From Bradyrhizobium tropiciagri (GTDB taxonomy: Bacteria > Pseudomonadota > Alphaproteobacteria > Rhizobiales > Xanthobacteraceae): 64,000 nt of DNA. This document shows, in pieces, positions 53,307 through 61,985 of the stretch (within the stretch, counting starts at the first letter, position 1; each line of letters starts with the position of its first letter). Location of the stretch: NCBI RefSeq assembly GCF_018130545.1, contig NZ_JAFCKF010000010.1:1-64000 (forward strand), in the 5' to 3' direction. The translations under genes and the position numbers were made by a program. Under the pieces are notes generated by a model, which was not told where the DNA came from, did not search any database, and saw only the letters and a list, made by a program, of their open reading frames with translations.

Positions 53307-54134
53307 TTAGATCAAAAGACCGCCGCCGGCGACGATCACCTGGCCACTGATGTAGTTCGATTCCGGAGCGCAGAACAGATAGACCGCGTCCGCGGCCTCC
53401 TCCGGCGTACCGCCGCGGCCGAGCGGGATCATCCGGCCCATCGCCTCCAGCATCTGCGGCTGGACCCCGACCTTGATGTCGCGGCCCGCAACGTCGATGG
53501 TCTTCTGCTGGCTCTCGATCGGTTGGGTCAGGCGGGTGTTGATCAGGCCGAAAGCGACGCAGTTGACGTTGACCTTGTAGCGCCCCCACTCCTTGCACAT
53601 CGTGCGCGTCAGCCCGATCAGCGAGGCCTTGGCTGAGGAATAGCTGGCCTGACCGGCATTGCCGTAGAGCCCCGCGATCGATGAGATGTTGACCACCTTG
53701 CGGAACACCTCGCGCCCTGCCTCGGCCTCCTTCTTCGCCATCACCCGGATCGGCTCCGACGCCGCGCGCATGATCCGGAACGGGGCGACCAGATGCACGT
53801 CGAGCATAGCTTGGAACTGCTCGTCCGACATCTTCTGGATCGTCGAGTCCCAGGTGTAACCGGCATTGTTGACGATGATGTCGAGGCCACCGAACTGCTC
53901 AATGGCGGCGCCGACGAATCGATCGGCAAAGCCTGCTTCCGTCACGCTGCCATTGACCGCGATCGCCTCGCCACCCATGGCCTTGATCTCGGCGACGACG
54001 GCATTGCCCGGCTCGGCATCGAGGTCGTTGACCACGACGCGCGCGCCTTCGCTCGCGAGCTTCAACGCAATCGCGCGCCCGATGCCGCGGCCCGAGCCTG
54101 AGACGAGCGCGACTTTGCCTTGCAGTTTCGACAT
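53307..54134 (-). CDS. SDR, 3-hydroxyacyl-CoA/ACP reductase-type
   Basis: 275 aa. Cofactor motif GSGRGIG, NNAG, and the catalytic Y-x3-K in YSSAK. It would oxidise a 3-hydroxyacyl-CoA to the 3-keto form in this pathway. It is placed between the hydratase halves and the acyl-CoA dehydrogenase. Confidence 0.9.
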   Translation of the reverse strand: MSKLQGKVALVSGSGRGIGRAIALKLASEGARVVVNDLDAEPGNAVVAEIKAMGGEAIAVNGSVTEAGFADRFVGAAIEQFGGLDIIVNNAGYTWDSTIQKMSDEQFQAMLDVHLVAPFRIMRAASEPIRVMAKKEAEAGREVFRKVVNISSIAGLYGNAGQASYSSAKASLIGLTRTMCKEWGRYKVNVNCVAFGLINTRLTQPIESQQKTIDVAGRDIKVGVQPQMLEAMGRMIPLGRGGTPEEAADAVYLFCAPESNYISGQVIVAGGGLLI

Positions 54135-54143
54135 GATCTCTCC

Positions 54144-54551
54144 CTAGAGCGCGATGATCGCTTCGCCGGCGAGCTTGATCTCGCCGTTCTGATCCTTCGT
54201 TGTCAGCGCGAGTTTGGCGCGCTTCTCACCACCCTGCTCGATCAGCTCGGTCACCGTGCCCTCACAGGTCAGCTGGGCGCCAAGCTGGGTAATCGCAGCA
54301 AAGCGGGTCGAGAACGAGCGGATCTTCGATGGTGCCACCGCATCCGTGAGCGCCTGGCCGAGATAGCCCATGACCAGCATGCCGTGCGCGAACACGTCGG
54401 GGAAACCGGCAGCTTTCGCGAAGTCGATGTCGACATGGATCGGATTGTGATCGCCGGAGGCACCGCAATACAGCGCGAGGCGATGCCGGGTGATCGGCGG
54501 AAATTCCTTGTGGACGATGCGGTCGCCGACCGACGGAACGCCAGCACTCAT
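54144..54551 (-). CDS. MaoC-type enoyl-CoA hydratase subunit
   Basis: 135 aa single hotdog. The hydratase motif D-H-N-P-I-H (residues about 40-45) is present, so it is the catalytic half. Its start overlaps the stop of the partner gene by 4 bp (ATGA). The two probably form a HadAB-like heterodimer that hydrates a 2-enoyl-CoA. Confidence 0.88.
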   Translation of the reverse strand: MSAGVPSVGDRIVHKEFPPITRHRLALYCGASGDHNPIHVDIDFAKAAGFPDVFAHGMLVMGYLGQALTDAVAPSKIRSFSTRFAAITQLGAQLTCEGTVTELIEQGGEKRAKLALTTKDQNGEIKLAGEAIIAL

Positions 54552-54979
54552 GACGGCCTCGCATTGCGCACCACGATGGTGCGCGAGACATCGGCGACGT
54601 GGACGCCGTTCTGGTTGGTGACCGGCGTGTCGACCACGATCAGCGTCATCGCCCCGCCCTTCTTGTCGGTCACGCCAGTAACGCGCGGGCGGAAGGTCAG
54701 GGTGTCGCCGACCACCACGGGCGCGTGATAGTCGAAGCGCTGCTCGCCATGCAGCACGCGGGCGAGATCGATGCCGAGCGCGGTCAGGAATTCGAACGGC
54801 ACCGTTGCGTCCATCATCTCGAGGCAGAACAGATAGGTCGGCGGCACCGGTGCCGCCTCGCCGTCGCGATAGACCGGGTTGGTCTCGCCGAGCGTGTCGA
54901 GGAAGAAGCGCAGGCGCCCCGGCTCGACACGCGCGGTCACCGGCGTGAATTCACGCCCGACAGCGGATTGATCGACCAT
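54548..54979 (-). CDS. MaoC-N-type hotdog, partner subunit
   Basis: 143 aa of the FAS1-like/MaoC N-terminal family. It has the typical core YHAPVVVGDTLTFRPRV but no D-x5-H-type hydratase motif. It probably binds substrate for the catalytic half encoded next. Lies 7 bp after the thiolase gene. Confidence 0.8.
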   Translation of the reverse strand: MVDQSAVGREFTPVTARVEPGRLRFFLDTLGETNPVYRDGEAAPVPPTYLFCLEMMDATVPFEFLTALGIDLARVLHGEQRFDYHAPVVVGDTLTFRPRVTGVTDKKGGAMTLIVVDTPVTNQNGVHVADVSRTIVVRNARPS

Positions 54980-54986
54980 GGCGGCC

Positions 54987-56171
54987 TCAGGCGCGTTCGT
55001 AGAGCGTCACGACGCAAGCGCCGCCGAGGCCGAGATTGTGCTGCAGCCCGAGCCGCGCACCCTCGACCTGGGTTGCCGCGGCGGTGCCGCGCAGCTGCCG
55101 CGTCAGCTCGTAGCACTGCGCAAGGCCGGTGGCGCCGAGCGGATGGCCCTTCGACAACAGCCCGCCGGAGGGATTGGTGACGATCCGGCCGCCATAGGTG
55201 TTATCACCGTCGTCGATGAATTTCGCGGCCTCGCCCTGGCCACACAGGCCGAGCCCCTCATAGGTGATCAGCTCGTTGTGGGCGAAGCAGTCGTGCAGCT
55301 CGACGACGTCAAGATCCTTGGGGCCGATACCGGCGGCTTCATAGACCTTGCGCGCGGCATCGCGCGCCATGTCGTAGCCGACCACCTGCATCATGTCATC
55401 AGCCCCGAAGGTCGAGGGCGTATCCGTTGTCATCGCCTGCGCCGCGATGCGGACCTGCTTGTTGAGGCCGTGTTGCTCGGCGAACTTCTCCGAGACCAGG
55501 ATCGCGGCGGCGCCGCCGCAAGTCGGCGGGCACGCCATCAGCCGCGTCATCACGCCGGGCCAGATCACCTGGTCGTTCATCACGTCGTCGGCGGTGACCT
55601 CCTTGCGGAACAGCGCCAGCGGGTTGTTCTTGGCGTGGCGGCTCGCCTTGGCGCGCACCTTTGCAAAGGCGGAGAGCGGCGTGCCGTATTTCTTCATGTG
55701 GCTGAGGCCGGCGCCGCCGAAATAGCGCAGCGCGAGCGGCACCCCGGGCGCGTCGACCAGCTTGTCGGCGGCAGCGTCGAAATCGTCGAACGCGCTGGGA
55801 CGGTCGGTGAACACCGCCCCCAGCGCGCCAGGCTTCATCTGCTCGAAGCCGAGCGCCATCACGCAATCGGCCGCACCCGACTCGATCGCCTGCCGCGCCA
55901 GGAACAGCGCGGTCGAGCCGGTCGAGCAGTTGTTGTTGACGTTGACGATCGGGATCCCGGTCATGCCGACCGGATAGAGCGCGCGCTGCCCACAGGTGGA
56001 GTCGCCATAGACATAGCCGACATAGGCCTGCTGGACCTTGCCGTAATCGAGACCTGCGTCCGCAAGCGCGAGCTTGGCGGCTTCCGCGCCCATCACATGA
56101 TACGGCGCATTGGCGCCGGGCTTGACGAACGGGATCATGCCGACCCCGGCAACATAGGTGCGTGACGTCAT
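54987..56171 (-). CDS. Thiolase-family acetyl-CoA acyltransferase / lipid-transfer type
   Basis: 394 aa. Nucleophilic Cys in NNNCSTGSTAL, His in HDCFAHNEL and the SKGHPLGATG motif. The missing classic C-terminal C-x-G with GACVVTL marks the SCP2-thiolase subgroup, which cleaves branched or sterol side-chain 3-keto acyl-CoAs or condenses them. It is the first gene of the leftward operon, 96 bp from the divergent TetR start. Confidence 0.88.
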   Translation of the reverse strand: MTSRTYVAGVGMIPFVKPGANAPYHVMGAEAAKLALADAGLDYGKVQQAYVGYVYGDSTCGQRALYPVGMTGIPIVNVNNNCSTGSTALFLARQAIESGAADCVMALGFEQMKPGALGAVFTDRPSAFDDFDAAADKLVDAPGVPLALRYFGGAGLSHMKKYGTPLSAFAKVRAKASRHAKNNPLALFRKEVTADDVMNDQVIWPGVMTRLMACPPTCGGAAAILVSEKFAEQHGLNKQVRIAAQAMTTDTPSTFGADDMMQVVGYDMARDAARKVYEAAGIGPKDLDVVELHDCFAHNELITYEGLGLCGQGEAAKFIDDGDNTYGGRIVTNPSGGLLSKGHPLGATGLAQCYELTRQLRGTAAATQVEGARLGLQHNLGLGGACVVTLYERA

Positions 56172-56189
56172 CGCGTGTCCTCCCGGAAA

Positions 56190-56222
56190 TTACCCACTGG
56201 ACTATTTGTTACCCATGGGTAA
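56190..56222. promoter_or_regulatory. Operator region between thiolase operon and tetR
   Basis: A perfect 14-bp palindrome TTACCCATGGGTAA lies at 56209-56222. A further half-site TTACCCA lies at 56190-56196, 19 bp away and so nearly two helical turns. The location between divergent thiolase and tetR genes fits autoregulation and operon repression by the TetR protein. Confidence 0.75.
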
Positions 56223-56266
56223 TATACGGGCGATCTTCCGGAGTCAATGCGACAGCAACCGACGCG

Positions 56267-57082
56267 ATGGACGCCAGCTCACCCTCCTCCAGCAACGAGT
56301 CCCCCTGGCTGCCGTTCGAGAGCCGGCGCCGCGCCCGCGACGAGAAGCGCGAGGCGGTGCTGCGCACGGCCGTCGCGCTGTTCCTGGAACAGGGCTATCA
56401 CGGCGCCACGCTGAACGAGGTCGCCAGGCGGCTCAACATCACCAAGCCAGCGCTCTATAATTACTTCCGCGGCAAGGACGAGATCCTGTACGAATGCTGG
56501 TCGATCGGCAACGAGCTGGTCGACGACTGCATCGCCGAGACCTCGGCCGGCGGCGGCTCGGGGCTCGACAAGCTGCGCAAGCTGATCGTCCAGTATGCCG
56601 AGCTGATGACCGCGGACTACGGCAAGAGCCTGGTCCGCTTCGACATCCGCGATCTCAGCGAGGACAACCGCAAGATCGTGCAGACCGCGAAGCGGCGGAT
56701 CGACCGCGCCTTCCGCGACTATATCGCCGCTGGCGTCGAAGACGGTTCGGTGAAACCCTGCGACCCGAAGCTCGCGGCCTTCGCCATTGCCGGCTCGCTG
56801 AACTGGATCGGACACTGGTTCCAGCCCGGCGGTGAGTTGAGCGGCCGCGCCGTCGCCGAGGAATTCGCAATCCGCCTCACCGAGGGGATCGCCAAAACGA
56901 CAACGCAAGTGACATCAACGCGCAAGACAACAACGCACAAAGCAGCCGTTCCGGCGGCAGAGAAGGCGGACAAACCGCCTCGCAAGGGAAACGCATCAAG
57001 GGAGGACGGGAGTGAACATCACACACGGACTGCGGCGGGCGCTGCAAGTCAATCCAAACGGGCTCGCAGTCGTCTGCGGTGA
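56267..57082 (+). CDS. TetR-family repressor of the acyl-CoA block
   Basis: 271 aa from ATG 56267; a longer frame runs from 56162 but crosses the operator. The HTH is GATLNEVARRLNITKPALYNYF (about 48-70). The ligand domain follows. A tail of about 60 residues rich in Thr, Lys and Arg is unusual for TetR. It overlaps the acyl-CoA ligase gene by 71 bp. It probably responds to an acyl-CoA. Confidence 0.9.
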   Translation: MDASSPSSSNESPWLPFESRRRARDEKREAVLRTAVALFLEQGYHGATLNEVARRLNITKPALYNYFRGKDEILYECWSIGNELVDDCIAETSAGGGSGLDKLRKLIVQYAELMTADYGKSLVRFDIRDLSEDNRKIVQTAKRRIDRAFRDYIAAGVEDGSVKPCDPKLAAFAIAGSLNWIGHWFQPGGELSGRAVAEEFAIRLTEGIAKTTTQVTSTRKTTTHKAAVPAAEKADKPPRKGNASREDGSEHHTRTAAGAASQSKRARSRLR

Positions 57083-58568
57083 GCGGCGGCGCAGCTGGCG
57101 CGAGGTCGGCGACCGTGTCGCCCGCCTCGCCGCCGCGATCCGCGGCCTCGGCGCTGATAATGGCGACCGCGTCGCGATCCTGTCGCTGAACTCGGACCGC
57201 TATCTCGAACTCTATCTCGCGGTCGGTTGGGCCGGCGCCGTGATCGTGCCGCTCAACATCCGCTGGTCTCCGATCGAGAACGAGGATGCACTGCGCGACT
57301 GCCGCGCGACGATCCTGTTCGTCGACAAGGCGTTCGCGGCGGTCGGCGCAGCGCTGGCAAGCGCGATCCCCGGCCTGAAGCTGGTCTATGCCGACGAAGG
57401 CGCGACGCCGGAAGGCATGGAGAATTACGAGACATTGATCGCGCGCAGCGAACCCATTCCGGATGCGATGCGCACGCGCGACGACCTCGCCGGCATCTTC
57501 TACACCGGCGGCACCACCGGCCGCTCCAAGGGCGTGATGCTGAGCCACGGCAATCTGATGGCCAATGCGCTCAACGCGCTCGGCGAAGGGCTTTGGCCGA
57601 GCAGCACGATCTATCTGCACGCGGCGCCGATGTTCCATCTCGCCAATGGTGCGGCGATGTATTCGGTGCTGCTGTCCGGCGGATCCAACGTCGTGATCCA
57701 GGGTTTTACGCCCGACGGTGTCGCGGCGGCCGTGCAGAAGGAGCGCGTCACCGACGTGCTGCTGGTGCCGACCATGATCCAGATGTTCGTCGATCACCCG
57801 ACGCTCGGCAGCTACGACCTGTCGTCCTTGCGGCGGATCGCCTATGGCGCCTCCGTGATCAGCGACGCGGTGCTGACCCGTGGCATGAAGGCGCTACCGC
57901 ATATCGAGTTCACGCAAGCCTACGGCATGACCGAGCTGTCGCCGATCGCAACGCTGCTGCACTGGAAGGAGCATATCGGCGACGGCCGCGCCAAGGGGCG
58001 GCATCGTGGCGCCGGCCGCGCCACGCTGGGTGCCGAAGTGAGGATCGTCGACGCCTTGGACCAGGTGGTGCCGCTCGGCACAGTCGGCGAGATCGCGGTG
58101 CGTGGCGATATGGTGATGATGGGCTATTGGGAGCGGCCGGAGGAAACCGCACGCGCCGTGATCGACGGCTGGATGCACACCGGCGACGGCGGCTACATGG
58201 ACGCGGACGGCTTCGTCTACGTCGTCGACCGCGTCAAGGACATGATCATCTCCGGCGGCGAGAACGTCTATTCGGCCGAGGTCGAGAACGCGCTGGCCCA
58301 GCACCCGGCGGTGGCGCAATGCGCCGTGATCGGCATCCCGAGCGAGCGCTGGGGCGAGCAGGTCCATGCTGTGGTGGTGATGAAGAACGGCGCTGACGCG
58401 ACGCCCGACGAGCTGATGGAGCACTGCAAGGCGCTGATCGCCGGATACAAATGCCCGCGCAGCGTCGACATCACGTCGACCCCGCTGCCGCTCTCCGGCG
58501 CCGGCAAGATTTTGAAACGCGAGCTGCGCAAGCCGTATTGGGAGAACCGCGAGCGGCGCGTGAGCTAA
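57012..58568 (+). CDS. Acyl-CoA ligase (FadD type)
   Basis: 518 aa from GTG 57012, with GGAGG upstream. The AMP motif YTGGTTGRSKG and the C-terminal lysine in GAGKILKRELR are intact, and the hinge VDRVKDMIISGG is typical. It activates a carboxylic acid to its CoA ester, feeding the thiolase operon. Overlap with tetR puts it on the same transcript. Confidence 0.92.
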   Translation: MNITHGLRRALQVNPNGLAVVCGERRRSWREVGDRVARLAAAIRGLGADNGDRVAILSLNSDRYLELYLAVGWAGAVIVPLNIRWSPIENEDALRDCRATILFVDKAFAAVGAALASAIPGLKLVYADEGATPEGMENYETLIARSEPIPDAMRTRDDLAGIFYTGGTTGRSKGVMLSHGNLMANALNALGEGLWPSSTIYLHAAPMFHLANGAAMYSVLLSGGSNVVIQGFTPDGVAAAVQKERVTDVLLVPTMIQMFVDHPTLGSYDLSSLRRIAYGASVISDAVLTRGMKALPHIEFTQAYGMTELSPIATLLHWKEHIGDGRAKGRHRGAGRATLGAEVRIVDALDQVVPLGTVGEIAVRGDMVMMGYWERPEETARAVIDGWMHTGDGGYMDADGFVYVVDRVKDMIISGGENVYSAEVENALAQHPAVAQCAVIGIPSERWGEQVHAVVVMKNGADATPDELMEHCKALIAGYKCPRSVDITSTPLPLSGAGKILKRELRKPYWENRERRVS

Positions 58569-58578
58569 TCGCAAGAAT

Positions 58579-58681
58579 CGTAGGGTGGGTTAGCCGAAGG
58601 CGTAACCCGCCGCCGGTCTCTGTTCCACACGAGGTTCGTCGGGTGAAGATGGCGGGTTACGCTTCGCTAACCCGCCCTACG
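58579..58681. repeat. Inverted repeat, GTAGGGTGGGTTAGC type
   Basis: Arms 58579-58611 and 58651-58681 pair with few mismatches. The sequence is one of the commonest intergenic hairpins of Bradyrhizobium-type genomes. It lies after the acyl-CoA ligase stop and may end its transcript. Confidence 0.8.
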
Positions 58682-58767
58682 CACCGCATAGCGCCGCGCA
58701 GATAGCGCCCGTTGACATCGCGGCCTGCTGCCGATTGGATTGATTCAATTCAATCCAGCGAGTTCCG

Positions 58768-59364
58768 ATGTCCGCACCTGATACCAACGCCGACGGCAAG
58801 CCCCGCCGCCTGATGCACCGCCGCTCCGTCGAATGCCTGGGCTATCTCCGTGACGACGGGCTGTGGGAGGTCGAAGCGCGGCTGGTCGACACCAAGCCTT
58901 ATGCGCGGCAGGACAAGCATCGCGGCCTGCAGCAGCCCGACGATCCCGTGCACGACATCCGGCTGCGGCTCGCCGTCGACGACAATTTCACGATCCGCGA
59001 AACCGGCACGACGATGGCCTCGACGCCCTACCCGTCCTGCCTCGACGTCGAAGGTATCCTGCAGCGGCTGGTCGGCGAGCGCATCGGCAAGGGCTGGCGC
59101 GAGCTGGTCCGCCGCAAGATCGGCAAGCTCGAGACCTGCACCCATCTCGCCGAGCTCTTGGGTCCGGCGGTAACGACGCTGTTTCAGACCGCGACATCGG
59201 GCAAGGATCCGCAGGGCCGCGGTGCGCTCGATCACCAGCGCGATCTCACCGAGCCGCCGTTCTTCGTCGGCGGTTGCTATTCGTGGCGGCTGGACGGACC
59301 CGTCGTGGCCGAGACATTCCCGCAATTCGCGAAGCAGCCTGCCGAGGTCAAGCAGGGTTCGTGA
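58768..59364 (+). CDS. DUF2889 protein
   Basis: 198 aa. Segments LMHRRSVECLGYLRDDGLWEVEARLVDTK and CTHLAELLGPAVTTLFQT match DUF2889, a family of unknown function. No signal peptide. The next gene (GrpB) begins 57 bp downstream. Confidence 0.85.
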   Translation: MSAPDTNADGKPRRLMHRRSVECLGYLRDDGLWEVEARLVDTKPYARQDKHRGLQQPDDPVHDIRLRLAVDDNFTIRETGTTMASTPYPSCLDVEGILQRLVGERIGKGWRELVRRKIGKLETCTHLAELLGPAVTTLFQTATSGKDPQGRGALDHQRDLTEPPFFVGGCYSWRLDGPVVAETFPQFAKQPAEVKQGS

Positions 59365-59421
59365 GCGATATCCCGGTCGCGGCCCGCGTGATACTCTGCA
59401 AGGAGCAATCAGGAGGCGGGC

Positions 59422-59973
59422 GTGGAGAAATACGGCGCCGGGTCGATCGTCGTCTCCGACTACGACCCCAACTGGCCCGCACTGTTCGCGCAGGAGCGCA
59501 TGCGGATCGGAAGCGCTCTCGGCGCCTCCGCTTTGGCCATTGAGCATGTCGGCAGCACGGCCGTTCCAGGTCTTCCGTCGAAGCCCATCATCGACCTGCT
59601 GATCGGCGTGGCGAGCCTCGAAGAGGCCAGGCAACGCTGCATCAAGCCGCTTGAGGGACTTGGTTATATCTACATGCCGGAATATGCGTCATGGCTTCCC
59701 GGCGAGCTGTTCTTCCGCAAGGGGCCTCCGGGTCCGTGGACCCACCATCTGCACATGACGGAGCCGTCGCATCCGCGGTGGGAGGCATTGGTGGCATTTC
59801 GCGACTACCTTCGCGCGCACCCCGAGGCCGCCCGCGCCTACGCCGACATCAAGCGGGACCTTGCGGCTGCATCAAAGGACAACATCGGGGCCTATCGAAA
59901 CGGCAAGAGTGCGTTCGTCGAAGAGACAACGGCCAAAGCCCGTGCATGGCGCGCAGCGGCCGGCGATCGATAG
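59422..59973 (+). CDS. GrpB/UPF0157 nucleotidyltransferase-fold protein
   Basis: 183 aa from GTG 59422, with AGGAGG close upstream. IEHVGSTAVPGLPSKPIIDLLIGV is the family motif of the nucleotidyltransferase fold. Role unknown. Same direction as DUF2889 and the transporter gene. Confidence 0.9.
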   Translation: MEKYGAGSIVVSDYDPNWPALFAQERMRIGSALGASALAIEHVGSTAVPGLPSKPIIDLLIGVASLEEARQRCIKPLEGLGYIYMPEYASWLPGELFFRKGPPGPWTHHLHMTEPSHPRWEALVAFRDYLRAHPEAARAYADIKRDLAAASKDNIGAYRNGKSAFVEETTAKARAWRAAAGDR

Positions 59974-60097
59974 CAAGCGGGGGCCGCACGAGCGGACACA
60001 CCCGCGGCCGAAATAGACTTCGCAATTCGTTGCTGTGCCAACCAGCCCTGCATCGCCATGGGTTGATCCGCCCTGGGCGCTCACGTAGTCGTGCGCG

Positions 60098-61015
60098 ATG
60101 AGCGAACATACGGCCGGCACCAAGACCGCAGCCCTTCCAGATACGAAAGCCATGCTGCTGGGCGTCGCGTGCGGTCTTGGCGCAGCGCTATGCTGGGCTC
60201 TCGGTTTCGTGGCGACCCGGCATGGCCTGAAGGTCGGTTTCACGCCCATAGACCTCCTGATGCATCGCTTCTTGTGGTCGGGCATCGTGTTCATCCCGCT
60301 CGTTGTGCGCGCCGGTCTGAAGGATCTCGGCGGCATCGGTTGGGGCCGTGGCATGGCGCTGATGGTGCTCGGCGGGCCGGTGATGTCGCTGATCAGCTAT
60401 ACCGGCTTCATGTTTGTACCCCTGGGGCACGGCAGCGTGATTCAGCCGTCCTGTGCGACCCTGGGCGGACTGTTTCTCGCGGTCGTCCTGCTGAAGGAAT
60501 CGATCTCACTCTCTCGTATCGCTGGAGCCGTGATCATCGTGGTCGGCCTTGCGGTGATCGGTAGCGAGTCAATCGGCCATATGGGATCCAGCGCCGTGCT
60601 GGGCGATCTGATCTTTGTCCTGACCGGGCTGATGTTTGCGGGCTTCGCCACGCTGGTGCGCTATTGGCGGGTGTCGGCGTTCTCTGTTGCGACGGTCATC
60701 AGCGTGCTGTCGCTCTCGCTGTTTCCCCTCTATGCGGCATCGGGTGGGCTGGCGCGCGATGCCGCCATCGGACTGAACGAGAATGCGCTGCAGGCCCTTG
60801 GCCAGGGCATCCTGGCCGGGCCCGCAGCAATGTATTTGTTCGCGCTGTCAATCCAGCGACTAGGCGTTGCCCGCGCGGCGGTATTTCCTGCGACCGTGCC
60901 GGTGCTCACCGTGCTGTTGGGGTGGCTCTTGATCGGCGAGCGTCCCACCGCGCTGCAGGCGGCCGGATTGGTGACCGTATTGGCCGGATTTTATCTCGCG
61001 CAACGGCAGAGTTAG
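60098..61015 (+). CDS. DMT-superfamily (EamA) exporter
   Basis: 305 aa with ten TM helices and two EamA repeats; each ends in a repeat motif (ATLGGLFLAVVLLKES, then VFPATVPVLTVLLGWLLIGE). It probably exports amino acids or metabolites. Its stop is 6 bp from the convergent AhpD-like gene. Confidence 0.88.
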   Translation: MSEHTAGTKTAALPDTKAMLLGVACGLGAALCWALGFVATRHGLKVGFTPIDLLMHRFLWSGIVFIPLVVRAGLKDLGGIGWGRGMALMVLGGPVMSLISYTGFMFVPLGHGSVIQPSCATLGGLFLAVVLLKESISLSRIAGAVIIVVGLAVIGSESIGHMGSSAVLGDLIFVLTGLMFAGFATLVRYWRVSAFSVATVISVLSLSLFPLYAASGGLARDAAIGLNENALQALGQGILAGPAAMYLFALSIQRLGVARAAVFPATVPVLTVLLGWLLIGERPTALQAAGLVTVLAGFYLAQRQS

Positions 61016-61021
61016 GCGGCC

Positions 61022-61489
61022 TCAAGCCGCGGCGGACTGCTCGGCAACGGCCTGCGGCGGGTTGCGGAAGCCGATCGCGATCCTGTTGTAGGTGTTCATC
61101 AGGCCGATTGCGATGGTCAGGTCGACCAGCTGCTTCTCGCTGAACACCGCGCGGGCCGCATGATACTCGTCGTCCGGGATCGCGGTCTCCGCCACCCGTG
61201 TGACCGTCTCGGCCCAGGCCAGCGCCGCGCGCTCGTCGGCATCGAACAGCACGTCCGCCTCGCGCCAGACCTGCAGCAGCGCCAGCTTCTCGACCTGGAC
61301 GCCCATCTTCCGCAGCGAGCGGGTATGCATGTCGAGGCAATAGGCACAACCGTTGATCTGCGAGATGCGCAGATAGATCAGTTCGATCAGCTGTGCGGAA
61401 AGCCCGCACTGCGTCAGATAGCCGTACACGCTGCCGAGCGCCTTGATACCGGCCGGTGCGGCCTTGTTGTAATCGATCCGCATGCTCAC
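61022..61489 (-). CDS. AhpD/carboxymuconolactone-decarboxylase-like protein
   Basis: 155 aa. C48-x-x-C51-x-x-x-H55 (CAYCLDMH) is the AhpD-type redox site. It starts within the cupin gene's end (ATGA overlap), so the two are coupled. It may reduce peroxides. Confidence 0.88.
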   Translation of the reverse strand: MSMRIDYNKAAPAGIKALGSVYGYLTQCGLSAQLIELIYLRISQINGCAYCLDMHTRSLRKMGVQVEKLALLQVWREADVLFDADERAALAWAETVTRVAETAIPDDEYHAARAVFSEKQLVDLTIAIGLMNTYNRIAIGFRNPPQAVAEQSAAA

Positions 61490-61896
61490 GGCTTGTGTCC
61501 TTCCTTGTCGTAGACGGTCAGCGCCTTGTCGTTGCTGTCGACGACGAACACCGCAAGGATCTTCGCGGGCTCGGTCGCGCTGGCGTTTCGTCCGAGCACG
61601 TGATGCGCACCGGGCGCCTCGAAGAAGCTGTCACCGGCCCGGTAGACGTGCGGCGCCGGTTCGCCCTCGACCTGGCTTTCGATCGCGCCCTGCAGGACGT
61701 AGACATACAGGAAGGCGGATTTGGCGTGACGGTGCGGCGCCGACGGATCGCCGGGCGGGAAGGTGACCTCGGCTGTGACCAGCGACTTGCCGGGAATGTT
61801 CGTGATCACATGCTCAAACTTCGGCGTCACCGATTCCGCGCTCGCCGGTGCTGCAAGCATCGCGCAGGCCATGACAACTGGCAGAAAAATCTTCAT
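61486..61896 (-). CDS. Secreted cupin-domain protein
   Basis: 136 aa from ATG 61896, with GGAGG upstream. A signal peptide (residues 1-20) precedes a cupin barrel with metal ligands likely in PHRHAKSAFLYVYVLQG and GAHHVLG. It acts in the periplasm, substrate unknown. First gene of the AhpD pair and divergent from the MocR regulator, which probably controls it. Confidence 0.85.
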   Translation of the reverse strand: MKIFLPVVMACAMLAAPASAESVTPKFEHVITNIPGKSLVTAEVTFPPGDPSAPHRHAKSAFLYVYVLQGAIESQVEGEPAPHVYRAGDSFFEAPGAHHVLGRNASATEPAKILAVFVVDSNDKALTVYDKEGHKP

Positions 61897-61985
61897 CTGA
61901 TTGCCTCCATTGCTACCGGATAGATGCGGGCAGCGATGGCCAAAAAGAAGCACCAAGAACGAACCGAATTGGTGTACCACGGGCC

